Positions 17,412 through 27,058 are shown, counted from the first letter of the stretch. The stretch is 64,000 bases of DNA from Bradyrhizobium agreste (GCF_016031625.1 NZ_JACCHP010000009.1:178329-242328); one strand, 5' to 3'. Notes: generated by a model from the letters alone, not told the origin. Made by a program: numbers and translations.

Positions 17412-18704
17412 TCAAACTTGAGTCTTGGCCTGGGGAAAACAGGCGGTGAAGGTGGCACCCTGCCTGGGCACACTTTCGATCAAAAGGCGGCCGCGATGAC
17501 GGTTAAGGATATGTTTCACCAGCGATAAGCCGAGGCCGGTGCCGCCTTGCGAGCGGCTGTCGCCGACATCGACCCGATAGAAGCGTTCGGTCAGCCGCGG
17601 CAGGTGTTCCGGTGCGATGCCCGGGCCGAAATCGCGGACCATGACCCGGATTTCCTGAGTTCCGTCAGCGGCGGCACTCGAGGTCAGCGACACGATGACG
17701 CGCCCGCCGGAAGCGCCGTATTTGAGTGCATTCTCGATCAGGTTCTCGAACAGGCGGAGCAGCTCCTCGCGGTCCCCCGCGATCATCACCGGCGGCTCCG
17801 GCAGGTGGATGTCCACCTCGACCTGACGCTCGCGCGCCAGCGGCTCGAGCCCGTCGGCGACCTGGCGGATGATCGGGACGAGATCGACCAGGGTGTCGGG
17901 CCGGACATGGGCCGACAGCTCGACCCGTGACAGCGACAAGAGATCGTCGATCAGGCGCGCCATGCGCGTCGCCTGGTTGTGCATGATGCCGAGGAAGCGC
18001 TCGCGCGCCTTTGGATCGTCCTTGGCCTGGCCCTGGAGCGTATCGATGAAGCCCGACAGCGCCGCCAGCGGCGTCCGCAGTTCGTGGCTGGCATTGGCGA
18101 CGAAGTCGGCGCGCATCTCCTCGACCCGGCGCAGCGGCGTCTGGTCGTGGAAGGTCATCAGCATGCATTTGTCGGCACCGCCGAAGCTGGTCGGCACCGG
18201 TACCGGCGTGATGATCAGCTCCATCCATCGATCGACCGGAACGTGATCGAGATAGGTGGCGCGCCGCGGCTCGGTGGTCGCGATGGCCTCGCGCAGCGCC
18301 GTGATGATCTCCGGCGAGCGCAGCGCGAACTGGGCGAGCTCGTTCTTGCGCAGTGCCGGCGCGAGCTGGGCTGCCGCGGCGTTGAGGTGGATGACGCGGC
18401 CGGCCCGGTCGAGCAGCACCGCCGGATCCGGCATACCGGCGACCACCGCGGCCACTGCCGCGCTCTCGACCGGGTTGATGCGCCTGACGTCGTCCCGGGA
18501 GGTGGCCGGATCGTGCAGCCGCCACGGGATCAAGGCAGCCGCCGCGATGCAGAGGAACACGATTGCGGCGTGCAGCGCCGATAATTCGCCGAGCGAGACC
18601 ACGACGGAGAGCGCCAGCGCCGCGGCGATCAGGATGATGGTCGAGTGCCGCAGCCGGTCGGACCAGGGCTGGGCGGAGGGAGAAGAGGGGGCGTCGATCG
18701 CCAT
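17412..18704 (-). CDS. phoR: Phosphate regulon sensor histidine kinase PhoR (430 aa)
   Basis: Membrane-bound kinase that phosphorylates PhoB. Two N-terminal membrane segments (about residues 21-36 and 44-60) with hardly any periplasmic loop fit the PhoR type, which senses through Pst/PhoU. A PAS domain covers about 82-190, the H-box is [16 protein letters not shown] (His207), and the ATPase domain has the N-box [11 protein letters not shown], then [17 protein letters not shown] and [13 protein letters not shown]. It precedes pstS on the same strand with 149 bases between. Confidence 0.94.
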   Translation of the reverse strand: MAIDAPSSPSAQPWSDRLRHSTIILIAAALALSVVVSLGELSALHAAIVFLCIAAAALIPWRLHDPATSRDDVRRINPVESAAVAAVVAGMPDPAVLLDRAGRVIHLNAAAAQLAPALRKNELAQFALRSPEIITALREAIATTEPRRATYLDHVPVDRWMELIITPVPVPTSFGGADKCMLMTFHDQTPLRRVEEMRADFVANASHELRTPLAALSGFIDTLQGQAKDDPKARERFLGIMHNQATRMARLIDDLLSLSRVELSAHVRPDTLVDLVPIIRQVADGLEPLARERQVEVDIHLPEPPVMIAGDREELLRLFENLIENALKYGASGGRVIVSLTSSAAADGTQEIRVMVRDFGPGIAPEHLPRLTERFYRVDVGDSRSQGGTGLGLSLVKHILNRHRGRLLIESVPRQGATFTACFPQAKTQV

Positions 18705-18750
18705 CGGGGCGGGCTTCTCCTGGGGACTGTCCTTAAGGACCTGACACCGG

Positions 18751-19806
18751 TCAGGCGCCGCTGTCGCTGCGCTCTCTCACATAGGCGGCTTCGGGCGCCG
18801 GGCCGGGGTCCAGCTTGAGCGCCGCCTGTTGCAAGCGCTTCGATCGGGCGCCGATGATAACTTCTCGAAACGTCAGCAAGATTACAGATAGGACGAACGG
18901 AGACAGATAATAGAGGACGCGGAACAGGAGCATGCCGCCCAGCAGCTCCTCGCGGTCCATCTGCCAGAGGCCGACCAGCATGGCGGCGTCGAACACCCCG
19001 AGGCCCCCGGGCGAATGGCTGGCGAAGCCGAGCAGGGTCGCCGAGACGAAGATCACCGCGACCACAACGAAGCCGAGATTGGGCTCGTCCGGGACCAGCA
19101 CATACATCGCCAGCGCGCAGAAGCCGAGATCGACGATGCCGATCGCGATCTGAAGCAGCGTCAGCGGGCCGCCCGGCAGCACCACGGTCCAGGGGCCGCG
19201 GCCGACCACCCGCGGCTGGGTCCAGACCCAGACCACGTAACCGATCAGGCCTGCGATGATCATCAGCGCCATCGTCCGGTTCAGCCAGGCCGGCAGCTGG
19301 TCGATCGAGGCTGCCGCCTCCGGATGGTAGGCGATGCCAAGGCCGAGCACCGCCGCATTGCCCAGCCAGAAAGTCAGGCCGGCGAGAAAGCAGATTTTTG
19401 CGACGTCGATCGCGTTCAGCCCATAGGCCGAATAGATGCGATAGCGCACCGCCCCGCCGGTGAAGACCGAGGCGCCGACATTGTGGCCGATCGAATAGCT
19501 GGTGAAGGCCGCGAGCGCGTTGATGCGATAGGGCACATGGGCATGGCCGATCGCGCGTGTGGCGAAGAGGTCGTAGAAGGTCAGCGTGAAATAGCCGGCA
19601 GCGACGAACAGCGCCGCCATCGCAATCTGGCTCGGCTCGGTGCTCTTGATCGCTTCGAGGACCTCGTTGAAATCGATGCCGCGCAGCATGTGGTAGAGCA
19701 CGTAGCAAGCGATGCCGATGACCGCGATGCTGATCACAACTCCAAGCTTATGCAGGACCTGCTTCTGGCGCAGAAACGTCATCGCCCTGCGTATGGCTTC
19801 CAGCAT
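18751..19806 (-). CDS. UPF0104 / lysylphosphatidylglycerol-synthase-like membrane protein (351 aa)
   Basis: Integral membrane protein with about eight segments, related to the flippase half of MprF (UPF0104, YbhN-like). Family marks are GIDFNEVLEAI near the first loop, LAAFTSYSIGHNVGASVFTGGAVRYRIYS with its conserved glycines, and the late SHSPGGLGVFDAAML motif. No lysyl-transferase domain is attached, so it is probably a lipid or polymer transporter rather than an LPG synthase. The substrate is unknown. It lies 46 bases upstream of phoR on the same strand. Confidence 0.82.
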   Translation of the reverse strand: MLEAIRRAMTFLRQKQVLHKLGVVISIAVIGIACYVLYHMLRGIDFNEVLEAIKSTEPSQIAMAALFVAAGYFTLTFYDLFATRAIGHAHVPYRINALAAFTSYSIGHNVGASVFTGGAVRYRIYSAYGLNAIDVAKICFLAGLTFWLGNAAVLGLGIAYHPEAAASIDQLPAWLNRTMALMIIAGLIGYVVWVWTQPRVVGRGPWTVVLPGGPLTLLQIAIGIVDLGFCALAMYVLVPDEPNLGFVVVAVIFVSATLLGFASHSPGGLGVFDAAMLVGLWQMDREELLGGMLLFRVLYYLSPFVLSVILLTFREVIIGARSKRLQQAALKLDPGPAPEAAYVRERSDSGA

Positions 19807-20254
19807 CTAGACCTCGAACAACGCTTCAGCGGCCAGGGTGGCCGGCGGACAGGCGGACGCGCAGGCATTCAACGAACCCTCGCCGCCGGCGCCGGCATCG
19901 CGCATGCCCCCTGCCCCTCCACTAGCGCGTTTTTGGCCGAAGTGGAATTCGCCAATTCGAACAAAAACACGTGCCTTCAATATTTTAGGCAGGGTTGCGG
20001 CTCCCGGTGCAGGGTTTGGCGCTTTCGTCGGCAAGGCTTGGCGCGAATCTCCATCGCGATCCTGCGCAGGGGCCATGAAGTTTTGATGATTTCGGCCGCA
20101 CAATGTTCCGTCACGCCTTAAGCTGACGTCAATCTATGGGGCCGGCCTGCCTGTTGAAAGAGGGCGACCGGAGCGGCCGGTCACGGTTTTCCGATCCGCC
20201 GGAAGGTCGCGGCGGACGCGCCCCCGGCCCTCGCGTGAAGGGTGCATAGCAACA
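19807..20254. other. Non-coding stretch between UPF0104 gene and small membrane protein
   Basis: About 450 bases with no gene I can support. The first part has a 98-codon open frame on the minus strand, but it has no recognisable fold and an Ala/Gly/Pro-rich end. An AT-richer patch around 19925-19985 contains CGCGTTTTTGGCC and GAACAAAAACACGTG, which may be the UPF0104 promoter region or a degraded repeat. Confidence 0.5.
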
Positions 20255-20557
20255 TCACACTGCGGCTGGCGGCGCGGTGCGCGCGACCACGCGGTCGCGC
20301 AGCCAGGCGCCGATGGTGCAGCCGACGAGGTAGCAGGCGAACATGATCAGGGCGAGGTCGAGCCAATAGCCGAAGCGACCGGGGACCACATGGGCGAGAG
20401 CGGCTGCGACCAGGGCGGCGGCAAGCACTGCGAGCCACCGCGCAGTCACCTTCGAGGTGCCGTTGCCGCGCTGGACCACCGAGATCCAGCCCATGCAGAA
20501 GCCCAGCAGCAGCGAGCCGATCAGCCAGCCCAGATGGAACGAGACGAGATAGGGCAT
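20255..20557 (-). CDS. Small membrane protein of unknown function (100 aa)
   Basis: Three hydrophobic segments are visible: WLIGSLLLGFCMGWI, WLAVLAAALVAAALAHVV and LDLALIMFACYLVGCTIGAWL. The N-terminus is MPYLVSFHLG. The first part resembles membrane proteins next to OmpA/BON proteins in alphaproteobacteria, but no function is known to me. The ATG at 20557 is chosen because GGTGAGG, part of the end of the OmpA gene, sits at proper distance; the two genes are two bases apart and clearly co-translated. Confidence 0.7.
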   Translation of the reverse strand: MPYLVSFHLGWLIGSLLLGFCMGWISVVQRGNGTSKVTARWLAVLAAALVAAALAHVVPGRFGYWLDLALIMFACYLVGCTIGAWLRDRVVARTAPPAAV

Positions 20558-20559
20558 CG

Positions 20560-21954
20560 TCACCTCACCAGAAATTCGATACGGCGGTTCTGCGCCTTGC
20601 CTTCATCGGTGTCGTTGCCGGCGACGGGCTGCGTGCTGCCATGGCCGACCGCGGTGAAGCGGCTGGCGGGAAGGCCCGCCCTGACCAGATAGTCGATCAC
20701 CGCCTGCGCGCGCTTTTCCGAGAGGGCCTGGTTGAAGGAGTCCTCGCCATCGGCGTCGGTATGTCCGGCGACCTCGATATTGGTGGTGGGGCAGCGCAGC
20801 GCGGTCTCGATGAGGCGATCGAGGATACCGGCCGAGTCAGGATCGATGTCCGCGCGCTTGTTCGCGAAGCGGATCTTGCCCTTGGTCAGGAGCTCGGTGA
20901 ACAATTGCTGGCACACGGTGCCGTCGACCGGGCCTGCCGCGGGCTTCACCGTGATCTCCGGCTTGTACTGCCAGTGCTTCGGGAAGTCCTTGCCGAGACC
21001 TGCGCGGATCTCGTTGGCGGCGCCCTCGTAGAGCGCATCGCCCGAGAGCTTCACCTCGCGGTCGGAGACGACGAGCGTGCCGGTCGACAGCCGCGACAGC
21101 GCGCCGAGCGCGGCGACGACCGCCGGGCTGAAGGAGCCGGGTGCGCCGATGCTGGCCTTGAGATTGTCGACGACCTTTTCGGTGAAGAACTTTCGCGAGG
21201 CGCTGGTGGCGATCATGGCGTGGACATTGTTGTCCGGAACGTAGCCGGTCAGCGTCACCGTCGCGGCCACCGGATCCTTGTAGGCCTGGAAGATGTAGGG
21301 CGGCGCCTTGATCTCGTTGGCCGCAATCGAAAAACCCTCGGGCAAGTTCTTCAGCGCAGCCGCGATCGCCTCACGGCCGCCGAGCTCGCGCGCCATGCCC
21401 GACAGATTGACCTTGGTGTCCGTGATCGTGATCTTGCCGTCCTTCAGCTTGCCGATCTGATCCAGCAGCAGCATCGCGGCGGCTTCGAACCGAGGTGGCG
21501 CCCCGCGCGCCAGCCCCATCTGGTCGGCAACCTCGACGCCGCCGACTTCCTTTCGGGCAGCTTCGGTCAGCCGGGCCCTCATCGACGGCAGCGGCGCGGA
21601 GCCCGACAGCGTCACCCGCACCACGTCGCGCTCGGCATTCCAGACGAAGGGCTTGGCCTCAGGTACAAGGCGGGTCCGGTCGTCGACCAGCCGCACGCCG
21701 GGCACCGTTTCGACCGCCATGACCGCGTCGCGGCGCCCCTCCTCGGAGAAGGCGTCGGCGGCGAGGCTGACGTCGCGGCCGTCGACCGCGATCCGGGTCT
21801 TGTCCAGAACGGTGTCCTTCAGCGCAGCCGAGCTGCGGGCCGACAGATCGGCCTCGACCGGTAAGGTATTATTCCAGGCCGCAAATCCCCACATGACGGC
21901 AAGGGGGATCAGCCCCGGCCACCATTTGCTGGCCCACGAGAAAAGCTTCTGCAT
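20560..21954 (-). CDS. Envelope protein with BON-like repeats and C-terminal OmpA domain (464 aa)
   Basis: An N-terminal anchor (WWPGLIPLAVMWGFAAW, about residues 11-27) is followed by a long periplasmic part with BON-like units (for example DTVLDKTRIAVDGRDVSLAADAF, VTLTGYVPDNN and STGTLVVSDREVKLSGDALYEG). The OmpA-like peptidoglycan-binding domain at the C-terminus has IRFANKRADIDPDS, IEVAGHTDADGEDSFNQALSEKRAQAVIDYL and GHGSTQPVAGNDTDEGKAQNRRIEFLV. The binding residues of the domain (Asp and Arg in HTD and NRR) are intact. It probably tethers the inner membrane to the cell wall. It is co-transcribed with the small membrane protein at 20255-20557. Confidence 0.85.
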   Translation of the reverse strand: MQKLFSWASKWWPGLIPLAVMWGFAAWNNTLPVEADLSARSSAALKDTVLDKTRIAVDGRDVSLAADAFSEEGRRDAVMAVETVPGVRLVDDRTRLVPEAKPFVWNAERDVVRVTLSGSAPLPSMRARLTEAARKEVGGVEVADQMGLARGAPPRFEAAAMLLLDQIGKLKDGKITITDTKVNLSGMARELGGREAIAAALKNLPEGFSIAANEIKAPPYIFQAYKDPVAATVTLTGYVPDNNVHAMIATSASRKFFTEKVVDNLKASIGAPGSFSPAVVAALGALSRLSTGTLVVSDREVKLSGDALYEGAANEIRAGLGKDFPKHWQYKPEITVKPAAGPVDGTVCQQLFTELLTKGKIRFANKRADIDPDSAGILDRLIETALRCPTTNIEVAGHTDADGEDSFNQALSEKRAQAVIDYLVRAGLPASRFTAVGHGSTQPVAGNDTDEGKAQNRRIEFLVR

Positions 21955-22119
21955 TCGACGACCCGAACTCTGGAAACGGAGACAAAACAAACCCTTGGCA
22001 GGCTGTCAAACCGGAAATGGTCCTGTTCCGAAGGCCCGGCTGGGACAATTGGAATAACTTTTTCTTCAAGGGTTCTTCCGTAAGTTGAGGGTTGGAATGC
22101 CAAAGTCCCCCACCCGGTC

Positions 22120-23178
22120 ATGAAACAACTGCGTAACAACGTCATCCGCGCCGGGCTGGGAGCACTCTACTTCAGCGGGGCGCACCACCTGTTGCGCCCG
22201 CTTTTGTCGGGCGTCGGCGCCATTTTCATGCTGCACCATGTGCGGCCGGCGCGCGAGGCCGCGTTCCAGCCGAACCGGCATCTCGAGGTCACCCCCGAAT
22301 TCCTGCGCGCCACGCTGTGCCATTTGCGCTCGCGCGACATCGACGTCGTCAGCATGGACGAGCTGCATGAGCGGCTGGCGCAGGGCCGGTTCGACCGCCG
22401 CTTCGCCGCCTTCACCCTCGACGACGGCTACCGCGACAATCTGGATTATGCGCTGCCGGTGCTGCGCGAATTCGACGCGCCGCTGGCGGTCTATGTCGCG
22501 AGCGATTTTGCCGACGGCACCGGGCGGTTGTGGTGGACGGCGCTGGAGGCCGTGATCGCCAAGACCGAGCAGATCGAGGTGCAGATCGGCAATTCCGCGC
22601 TGCGGCTCGATGCGAGCACGCCAGCGGCGAAGCAGGCGGCGTTCGACCGCCTGCATGACTGGCTGCGCGCGTTGCCGGCCGAGCAGGATCTTGCACGCGA
22701 GATCGGGGCGCTGTGCAGGACTTACGGCGTCGACATGGAAGCGCTGTGCCGCAGCCTCTGCCTGTCCTGGGCCGAGCTGAAATCCTTTGCCGCCGATCCG
22801 CTGGTGACGATCGGCGCGCACAGCGTCAGCCATTGCAACCTCGCCAAGCAGGCGGAAGACATCGCCGCGCAGGAGATCGCCGCGAGCCGCGCGCGGATCG
22901 AGCAGGTGCTGGAGCGCCCCGTGCTGCACCTCGCCTATCCCTATGGCGACCGCGACGCCGCGGGGACGCGCGAATTCGCCCTTGCCGCATCCGCCGGCTT
23001 CAAGACCGCGGTGACGACGCGACCCGGCATGCTGTTCGCCGAGAACGCCGGCCACATGACCGCGCTGCCCCGCGTCTCGCTCAACGGCAATTATCAGGAC
23101 GCGCGGATCCTGCCGGTGCTGACCTCGGGCGCCGCGACCGCGATGTGGAACGGTTTCCGCCGAATCGCGGCGGCGTAG
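22120..23178 (+). CDS. Polysaccharide deacetylase family protein (352 aa)
   Basis: Carbohydrate esterase 4 / NodB-type fold. The catalytic Asp motif is FTLDDGYRDNLDYALPVL (TLDDG), the metal-binding HxxxH is IGAHSVSHCNLAK, and the later LAYPYGDRDAAGTREFALAASAGFKTAVTT matches the PYG-region of the family. The N-terminus RAGLGALYFSGAHHLLRPLL plus GAIFMLHHV resembles members in exopolysaccharide loci. Activity on N-acetylated or O-acetylated glycans is expected, but the substrate is unknown. No signal peptide of normal type, so it may be cytoplasmic or anchored. Divergent from the OmpA gene. Confidence 0.85.
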   Translation: MKQLRNNVIRAGLGALYFSGAHHLLRPLLSGVGAIFMLHHVRPAREAAFQPNRHLEVTPEFLRATLCHLRSRDIDVVSMDELHERLAQGRFDRRFAAFTLDDGYRDNLDYALPVLREFDAPLAVYVASDFADGTGRLWWTALEAVIAKTEQIEVQIGNSALRLDASTPAAKQAAFDRLHDWLRALPAEQDLAREIGALCRTYGVDMEALCRSLCLSWAELKSFAADPLVTIGAHSVSHCNLAKQAEDIAAQEIAASRARIEQVLERPVLHLAYPYGDRDAAGTREFALAASAGFKTAVTTRPGMLFAENAGHMTALPRVSLNGNYQDARILPVLTSGAATAMWNGFRRIAAA

Positions 23179-23273
23179 CTGCTGCGTTCTCCGCTGTCGT
23201 CCCGGACAAGCGCGCCTTCCTTGACTCCCCTCCCCGCTCCGCCCAAAACCGGCGGCAACCAAGGGAGGAACGC

Positions 23274-24086
23274 ATGTTCAACGATCTGTTCTCGCTCAAA
23301 GGCCGCATCGCGCTGGTGACCGGCGGCTCGCGCGGCATCGGCAAGATGATCGCGGCGGGATTTCTCAGCGCCGGCGCGGCAAAAGTCTACATCACCGCGC
23401 GCAAGGCCGGACCGTGTGAGGAGACCGCCAAGGAGCTCAGCGCGCGATATGACGGCGAATGCATCGCGCTGCCGATCGACATCTCCAGCATCGAAGGCTG
23501 CAACAGGCTGGCCGGCGAGATCATCAGGCTGGAGCCGAGGCTCGACATCCTCGTCAACAATGCAGGCGCGGCCTGGGGCGCCGAGTTCGACGAATTTCCG
23601 GAGAGCGGCTGGGACAAGGTGATGAACCTCAACGTCAAGGCGCCGTTCTTCCTGACCAAGGCGCTGGCCGGTCCCTTGCGTGCGGCGGCGAGCGCAGAGC
23701 GCCCGGCGAAAGTGATCAACATCGCCTCGATCGACGGCATCTTCGTCAATCCGATGGAGACCTATTCCTACGCCGCGAGCAAGGCCGGGCTGATCCATCT
23801 GACTCGGCGCATGGCGGTGAAGCTGATCACCGACCATGTCGTGGTCACCGCGATCGCGCCGGGCCCGTTCAAGTCCGACATGAACCGCGCCGCGCGCGAC
23901 CACGGCGACGAGGTCGCAACGCGCGTGCCCGCGGGCCGCATCGGCACCGACGAGGACATGGCGGGCGCCGCGATCTATCTCGCCTCGCGCGCGGGCGACT
24001 ACGTGGTCGGAGCGACCATCGCGGTCGACGGCGGCATCGTCTATGCGAATGCGGGAATCAAGGGCAGCGGCTGGGATAGCGATTGA
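23274..24086 (+). CDS. SDR-family oxidoreductase (270 aa)
   Basis: NAD(P)-dependent short-chain dehydrogenase. The cofactor motif is VTGGSRGIGKM (TGxxxGxG), the NNAG motif is ILVNNAGAAWG, and the catalytic Ser...YxxxK is NIASIDGI with YSYAASKAGLIHL. The C-terminal IAPGPFKSDMNRAARDHGDEV and VGATIAVDGGIVYANAG are normal. RhlG-like 3-oxoacyl reductases share several of these marks, but substrate is not decided. AAGGGAGGAA lies before the ATG at 23274. It is 95 bases after the deacetylase gene. Confidence 0.87.
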   Translation: MFNDLFSLKGRIALVTGGSRGIGKMIAAGFLSAGAAKVYITARKAGPCEETAKELSARYDGECIALPIDISSIEGCNRLAGEIIRLEPRLDILVNNAGAAWGAEFDEFPESGWDKVMNLNVKAPFFLTKALAGPLRAAASAERPAKVINIASIDGIFVNPMETYSYAASKAGLIHLTRRMAVKLITDHVVVTAIAPGPFKSDMNRAARDHGDEVATRVPAGRIGTDEDMAGAAIYLASRAGDYVVGATIAVDGGIVYANAGIKGSGWDSD

Positions 24087-24112
24087 TCGGCGAGGCCCCA
24101 AGCAAAAATATC

Positions 24113-24168
24113 GAAAAACAACCCCATGCACAGTAGAAGGCGCCTTGATCGATAAGGGGTTTTTCGAG
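24113..24168 (+). terminator. Possible terminator after the SDR gene
   Basis: TCGAAAAACAACCCC (24112-24126) can pair with GGGGTTTTTCGA (24157-24168) and the stem's 3' side holds five T residues. It sits 26 bases after the SDR stop. The AACCCCATGCACAGTAG part is also a common Bradyrhizobium intergenic motif. Confidence 0.4.
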
Positions 24169-24519
24169 CGGCACGGAGACGACGATTGCAGCCGCGATGC
24201 GGTTGATACGTCGGGCAAAACACTTGTCGAGCTGGGCCGTGGACTCAAATCCATCGGTAGCGATGCAGGCACCGCGACATCCGCTTTCCGCTCGAAATGG
24301 GCCTTGGCGGTCGTAGAAGTGCGTGTCCGCTAAGGGGCCAGAACCGGACTATCGTTTGACAATCACCTCTGAGCTTGCCTTCGCGATCGCAGCTGGTCGC
24401 GCTGCAATCGCGGGCGCGGCTTGAAGAAGGCAACGTTTGGCCGGTTCCGACCACTCCCGGTAGAAACTTACAATGTTGGCATGGCCTCCTGGTTCGAAGA
24501 CCGGCGGCGCGAGGCCGCA
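24169..24519. other. Non-coding stretch, no gene seen
   Basis: Less GC-rich than its surroundings. Short open frames exist on both strands, but none has a ribosome site and a recognisable fold. It could be remnants of older insertion or repeats. Confidence 0.4.
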
Positions 24520-24897
24520 TCAACGCTTCGAAGTCACCCAGGCCAGGAACGCGCCCGTGGCGTCGGCTCCGATTGCGATGCGCCCGAAATTGGGGATATC
24601 GAATGGCGCCCGAACTATTCGGCCGCCATGGCGCCCGATCTCGGCTGCGCATCGATCGACGTTATCGACTTCCAGATAGCTCAGCCAGTGCGGCGGGTCG
24701 CTATCGGGAACGATTCCGCGCATGTCGAGAATGCCGGCAACCGGCCTGCCCTCCACCTTGGCGATCCAGTAGGTGCGGTTCTGGTGGGCCATCGGCACGC
24801 CCTCGAACGTCCAGCCGATAGTCGCGGCATAGAACGCCTTGGCGGCCTCGACGTCACGCGTATAGAGTTCGTTCCAAGTGAAACTTCCATGCGTCAC
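24520..24897 (-). CDS. VOC-family (glyoxalase-like) protein (125 aa)
   Basis: Two-module vicinal-oxygen-chelate fold. It begins VTHGSFTWNELYTRDVEAAKAFYAATIGW (start codon GTG), with the second half LSYLEVDNVDRCAAEIGRHGGRI and GRIAIGADATGAFLAWVT. This pattern is common to glyoxalase-like proteins paired with stress functions. The GTG at 24897 is chosen because AAGGAGGAA lies immediately upstream, while the longer ATG frame has no such site. Substrate unknown. Confidence 0.82.
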   Translation of the reverse strand: MTHGSFTWNELYTRDVEAAKAFYAATIGWTFEGVPMAHQNRTYWIAKVEGRPVAGILDMRGIVPDSDPPHWLSYLEVDNVDRCAAEIGRHGGRIVRAPFDIPNFGRIAIGADATGAFLAWVTSKR

Positions 24898-25386
24898 GAG
24901 TTCCTCCTTATCGCTACCGTTCACTGGCCCCGCTGCAGCGGCGCCCATCCAGAGGACGAACGAGACCAACCAGCGCCGACAACGCTTAACCGGGAAATCG
25001 GAGGGCAGGAAATCGCTGGCGCCCCTTTGGTCGGAAATGGGCCAGAAGCGGAAGCGATCATTCTATTTGGTAACCTCGTTGGCAGGTGCCAGAAGAACGG
25101 GTGGAACCGCGACATCGATCGCGCGTGTTATCAGCAGCGCGCGACGGGGTCATGCTGCTTGCGGAATGGGCCGTGAGGAAATCCAATTCGGTCAAGATCA
25201 GGCGCCGGAGAAGAAAAGGGGTGAAGGTCTACAGGGTCGTGCGGTGAAACGGCGATATCTACCTATTCCGCTTTCTCAACTCGCTTCTGCAAGAATTGCT
25301 CGCAGCGAGATTATCATGTGGCCCGCCACGGGCGCCTGTGCCACGCCTCAACAGCGCGGACGCAAATCCGCCGCGTGATCCTTCCT
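24898..25386. other. Non-coding stretch between VOC and ion-channel genes
   Basis: Nearly 490 bases without a convincing gene. The one long plus-strand frame (24878-25378) begins inside the VOC gene and has no family resemblance. Mixed composition, possibly decayed sequence. Confidence 0.4.
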
Positions 25387-25938
25387 TCAGTCGGAGCGCT
25401 TGCGGCCGGCGAGTCCGGCGAAAATCGAGAAGAACAGGACGTTGTAGAGCACGCCAAAGAGAATCTGCACGCAAACGACGAATCGTGCCCATTCTGATCT
25501 CGGCACGATGTCCCCATAGCCGGTCGTCGTCATCGTGACGATACTGAAATAGAACGCCTTGCCGAGCGCCAGTTCGGTGGAAAAGGCCCCAGCGTCGCGG
25601 CGCACCATATAGACGTAGAGCACGGCAAAGCAGAACGCTGCCAGCGCGTAAGCGGCGGTGAGGTCCGCAAGAATCCGCCAGATCGGCGTGCGCGCCAGAT
25701 AGCGGCCGCTGTCCGCGCCATAGATCCCCTGTAGGGTATGGAAGATGCGCCAAGCCAGATAAAGCCAAATGATGAAAACGCCGAGCTTGGCCGCCTCCCC
25801 CGCAAAGATCGTGACGGCGTTCTCGGGCAGAAAGCGCGGCACCGCCGCTTCGACCAGCAAGCCGAGGACGCTCGCGGCAATGACGACGGGCACCGCTATT
25901 CGGAACCGGCGGCCGGGAGCGGTCTTTGCGGTGCTCAT
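25387..25938 (-). CDS. Two-TM potassium channel-like protein (183 aa)
   Basis: The pore sequence FSIVTMTTTGYGDIVP carries the K+ selectivity filter TTGYGD, followed by the inner helix FVVCVQILFGVLYNVLFFSIF. Two further hydrophobic stretches lie near residues 18-35 and 50-65 (FIIWLYLAWRIF), and another near 90-110. No C-terminal RCK domain is present. It probably forms a K+ conductance in the inner membrane. The ATG at 25938 has AAGAGGTGA upstream. It starts 16 bases after the Cax gene. Confidence 0.85.
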   Translation of the reverse strand: MSTAKTAPGRRFRIAVPVVIAASVLGLLVEAAVPRFLPENAVTIFAGEAAKLGVFIIWLYLAWRIFHTLQGIYGADSGRYLARTPIWRILADLTAAYALAAFCFAVLYVYMVRRDAGAFSTELALGKAFYFSIVTMTTTGYGDIVPRSEWARFVVCVQILFGVLYNVLFFSIFAGLAGRKRSD

Positions 25939-25954
25939 GTGCGTTCTCACCTCT

Positions 25955-27058
25955 TCACGAGCGTGCCGATCCCGGCGGGATCACATAGAGCGTCATCGCG
26001 AATATGGCGTAGACCAGCAGGAGCAGGACGCCGACGAACCATGCGGAACGGCCGGAGTTGGTCACGAGGCAGCAGGTGACGGTCGCTATCATCATCATGA
26101 CAACCGCACCGGGCCAGAACTGCAGGTCCATCGGCGTCGGACCGATGGCATAGCTGAGGATCATCAGCACCGGGGCCACAAACAGCGCGATCTGCGAGGC
26201 GCTGCCAAGCGCGATGGCGACGCTCATATCAAGCCGGTTCTGGCGGGCCGCCGAAAACGCCACCGCCATTTCCGCTGCGCCGCCGACCAGCGCCACGACG
26301 ATGAAGCCGATGAATGCGGGGCTCATCCCCAGCATTCGTCCGGCCTCCTGCACCGAGGCGACAAATATCTCGCTGACCAGTGCGACGAGAACCGTGACGA
26401 CGATCAGTGTGACGACGGCGAGCCCGATCGGCCAGTGCGCGGCCTCGTCCTTGCCGTTATGATCCTTCGCTGCGAAGAAATCCTTGTGCGTCCTTAGCGA
26501 AAACAACAGGCTTGATCCGTAGGCAGCAATCAGCAGGCCCGAAAGCCCCGTGCTTAGTTTACGCAGGACCTGTTCGCCCTGCGCCAATTCGAAATTGCTG
26601 ATTGCCGCAGGCGCAAGCAGCGCGACAGTCGCCGCCAGCAGCAACGCCGAATGCAGCCGTGCGCCGGCGCGATTGTATTCCTGGACGTGATAGCGCAATC
26701 CGCCGAGCAGGAAACAGGCACCCAGCATGAACAGCGAGTTGGCAACGATGGCGCCTGCGATGGACGCCTTCACCAGCACATGCTCTCCGGCGTGAAGCGC
26801 CGCGATCGCTATGATCAGCTCGGTCAGGTTTCCCAACGTTGCATTGAGCAGACCGCCGATCGCATCTCCCGTCTGCTCTGCGACGCTTTCGGTGGCATGA
26901 CTGAGCAGCGCGGCAAGCGGTACGATTGCGAGCACCGCGAGCACGAACAGCACTAGATGTGCAGACGGAGCCAGACTTTCGGTCGCCAGCACGACGGGCA
27001 CGAAGACCAGCATCCAGAGCAACGGACTATCGCGGATTTCCTTCAGCAGAGGCGTCAT
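25955..27058 (-). CDS. Calcium/cation-proton antiporter of the CaCA (Cax/ChaA) family (367 aa)
   Basis: About eleven membrane segments with the two alpha repeats of the CaCA superfamily: ATLGNLTELIIAIAALHAGE (residues 73-92, with the acidic GNxTE) and ALVGGAAEMAVAFSAARQNRLD (with GGAAE). An acidic-to-neutral cytosolic loop (HKDFFAAKDHNGKDEAAH) separates the halves. It exports Ca2+ or K+/Na+ in exchange for protons. It overlaps the upstream small gene by 32 bases and is followed by the K+ channel gene, giving a three-gene ion-homeostasis operon. Confidence 0.9.
   Translation of the reverse strand: MTPLLKEIRDSPLLWMLVFVPVVLATESLAPSAHLVLFVLAVLAIVPLAALLSHATESVAEQTGDAIGGLLNATLGNLTELIIAIAALHAGEHVLVKASIAGAIVANSLFMLGACFLLGGLRYHVQEYNRAGARLHSALLLAATVALLAPAAISNFELAQGEQVLRKLSTGLSGLLIAAYGSSLLFSLRTHKDFFAAKDHNGKDEAAHWPIGLAVVTLIVVTVLVALVSEIFVASVQEAGRMLGMSPAFIGFIVVALVGGAAEMAVAFSAARQNRLDMSVAIALGSASQIALFVAPVLMILSYAIGPTPMDLQFWPGAVVMMMIATVTCCLVTNSGRSAWFVGVLLLLVYAIFAMTLYVIPPGSARS

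Noticed and set aside
16249..17415. A pstS frame extended to 17415
   Set aside because: The extension runs through the PHO box and lacks a signal peptide at its start; the ATG at 17262 gives a normal signal peptide.
19807..20103. A 98-codon minus-strand frame next to the UPF0104 gene
   Set aside because: No ribosome site, no recognisable fold and a low-complexity Ala/Gly/Pro end; it looks like open frame by chance in high-GC DNA.
24878..25378. A 166-codon plus-strand frame
   Set aside because: Starts within the VOC gene on the opposite strand, and the translated text resembles no known fold.
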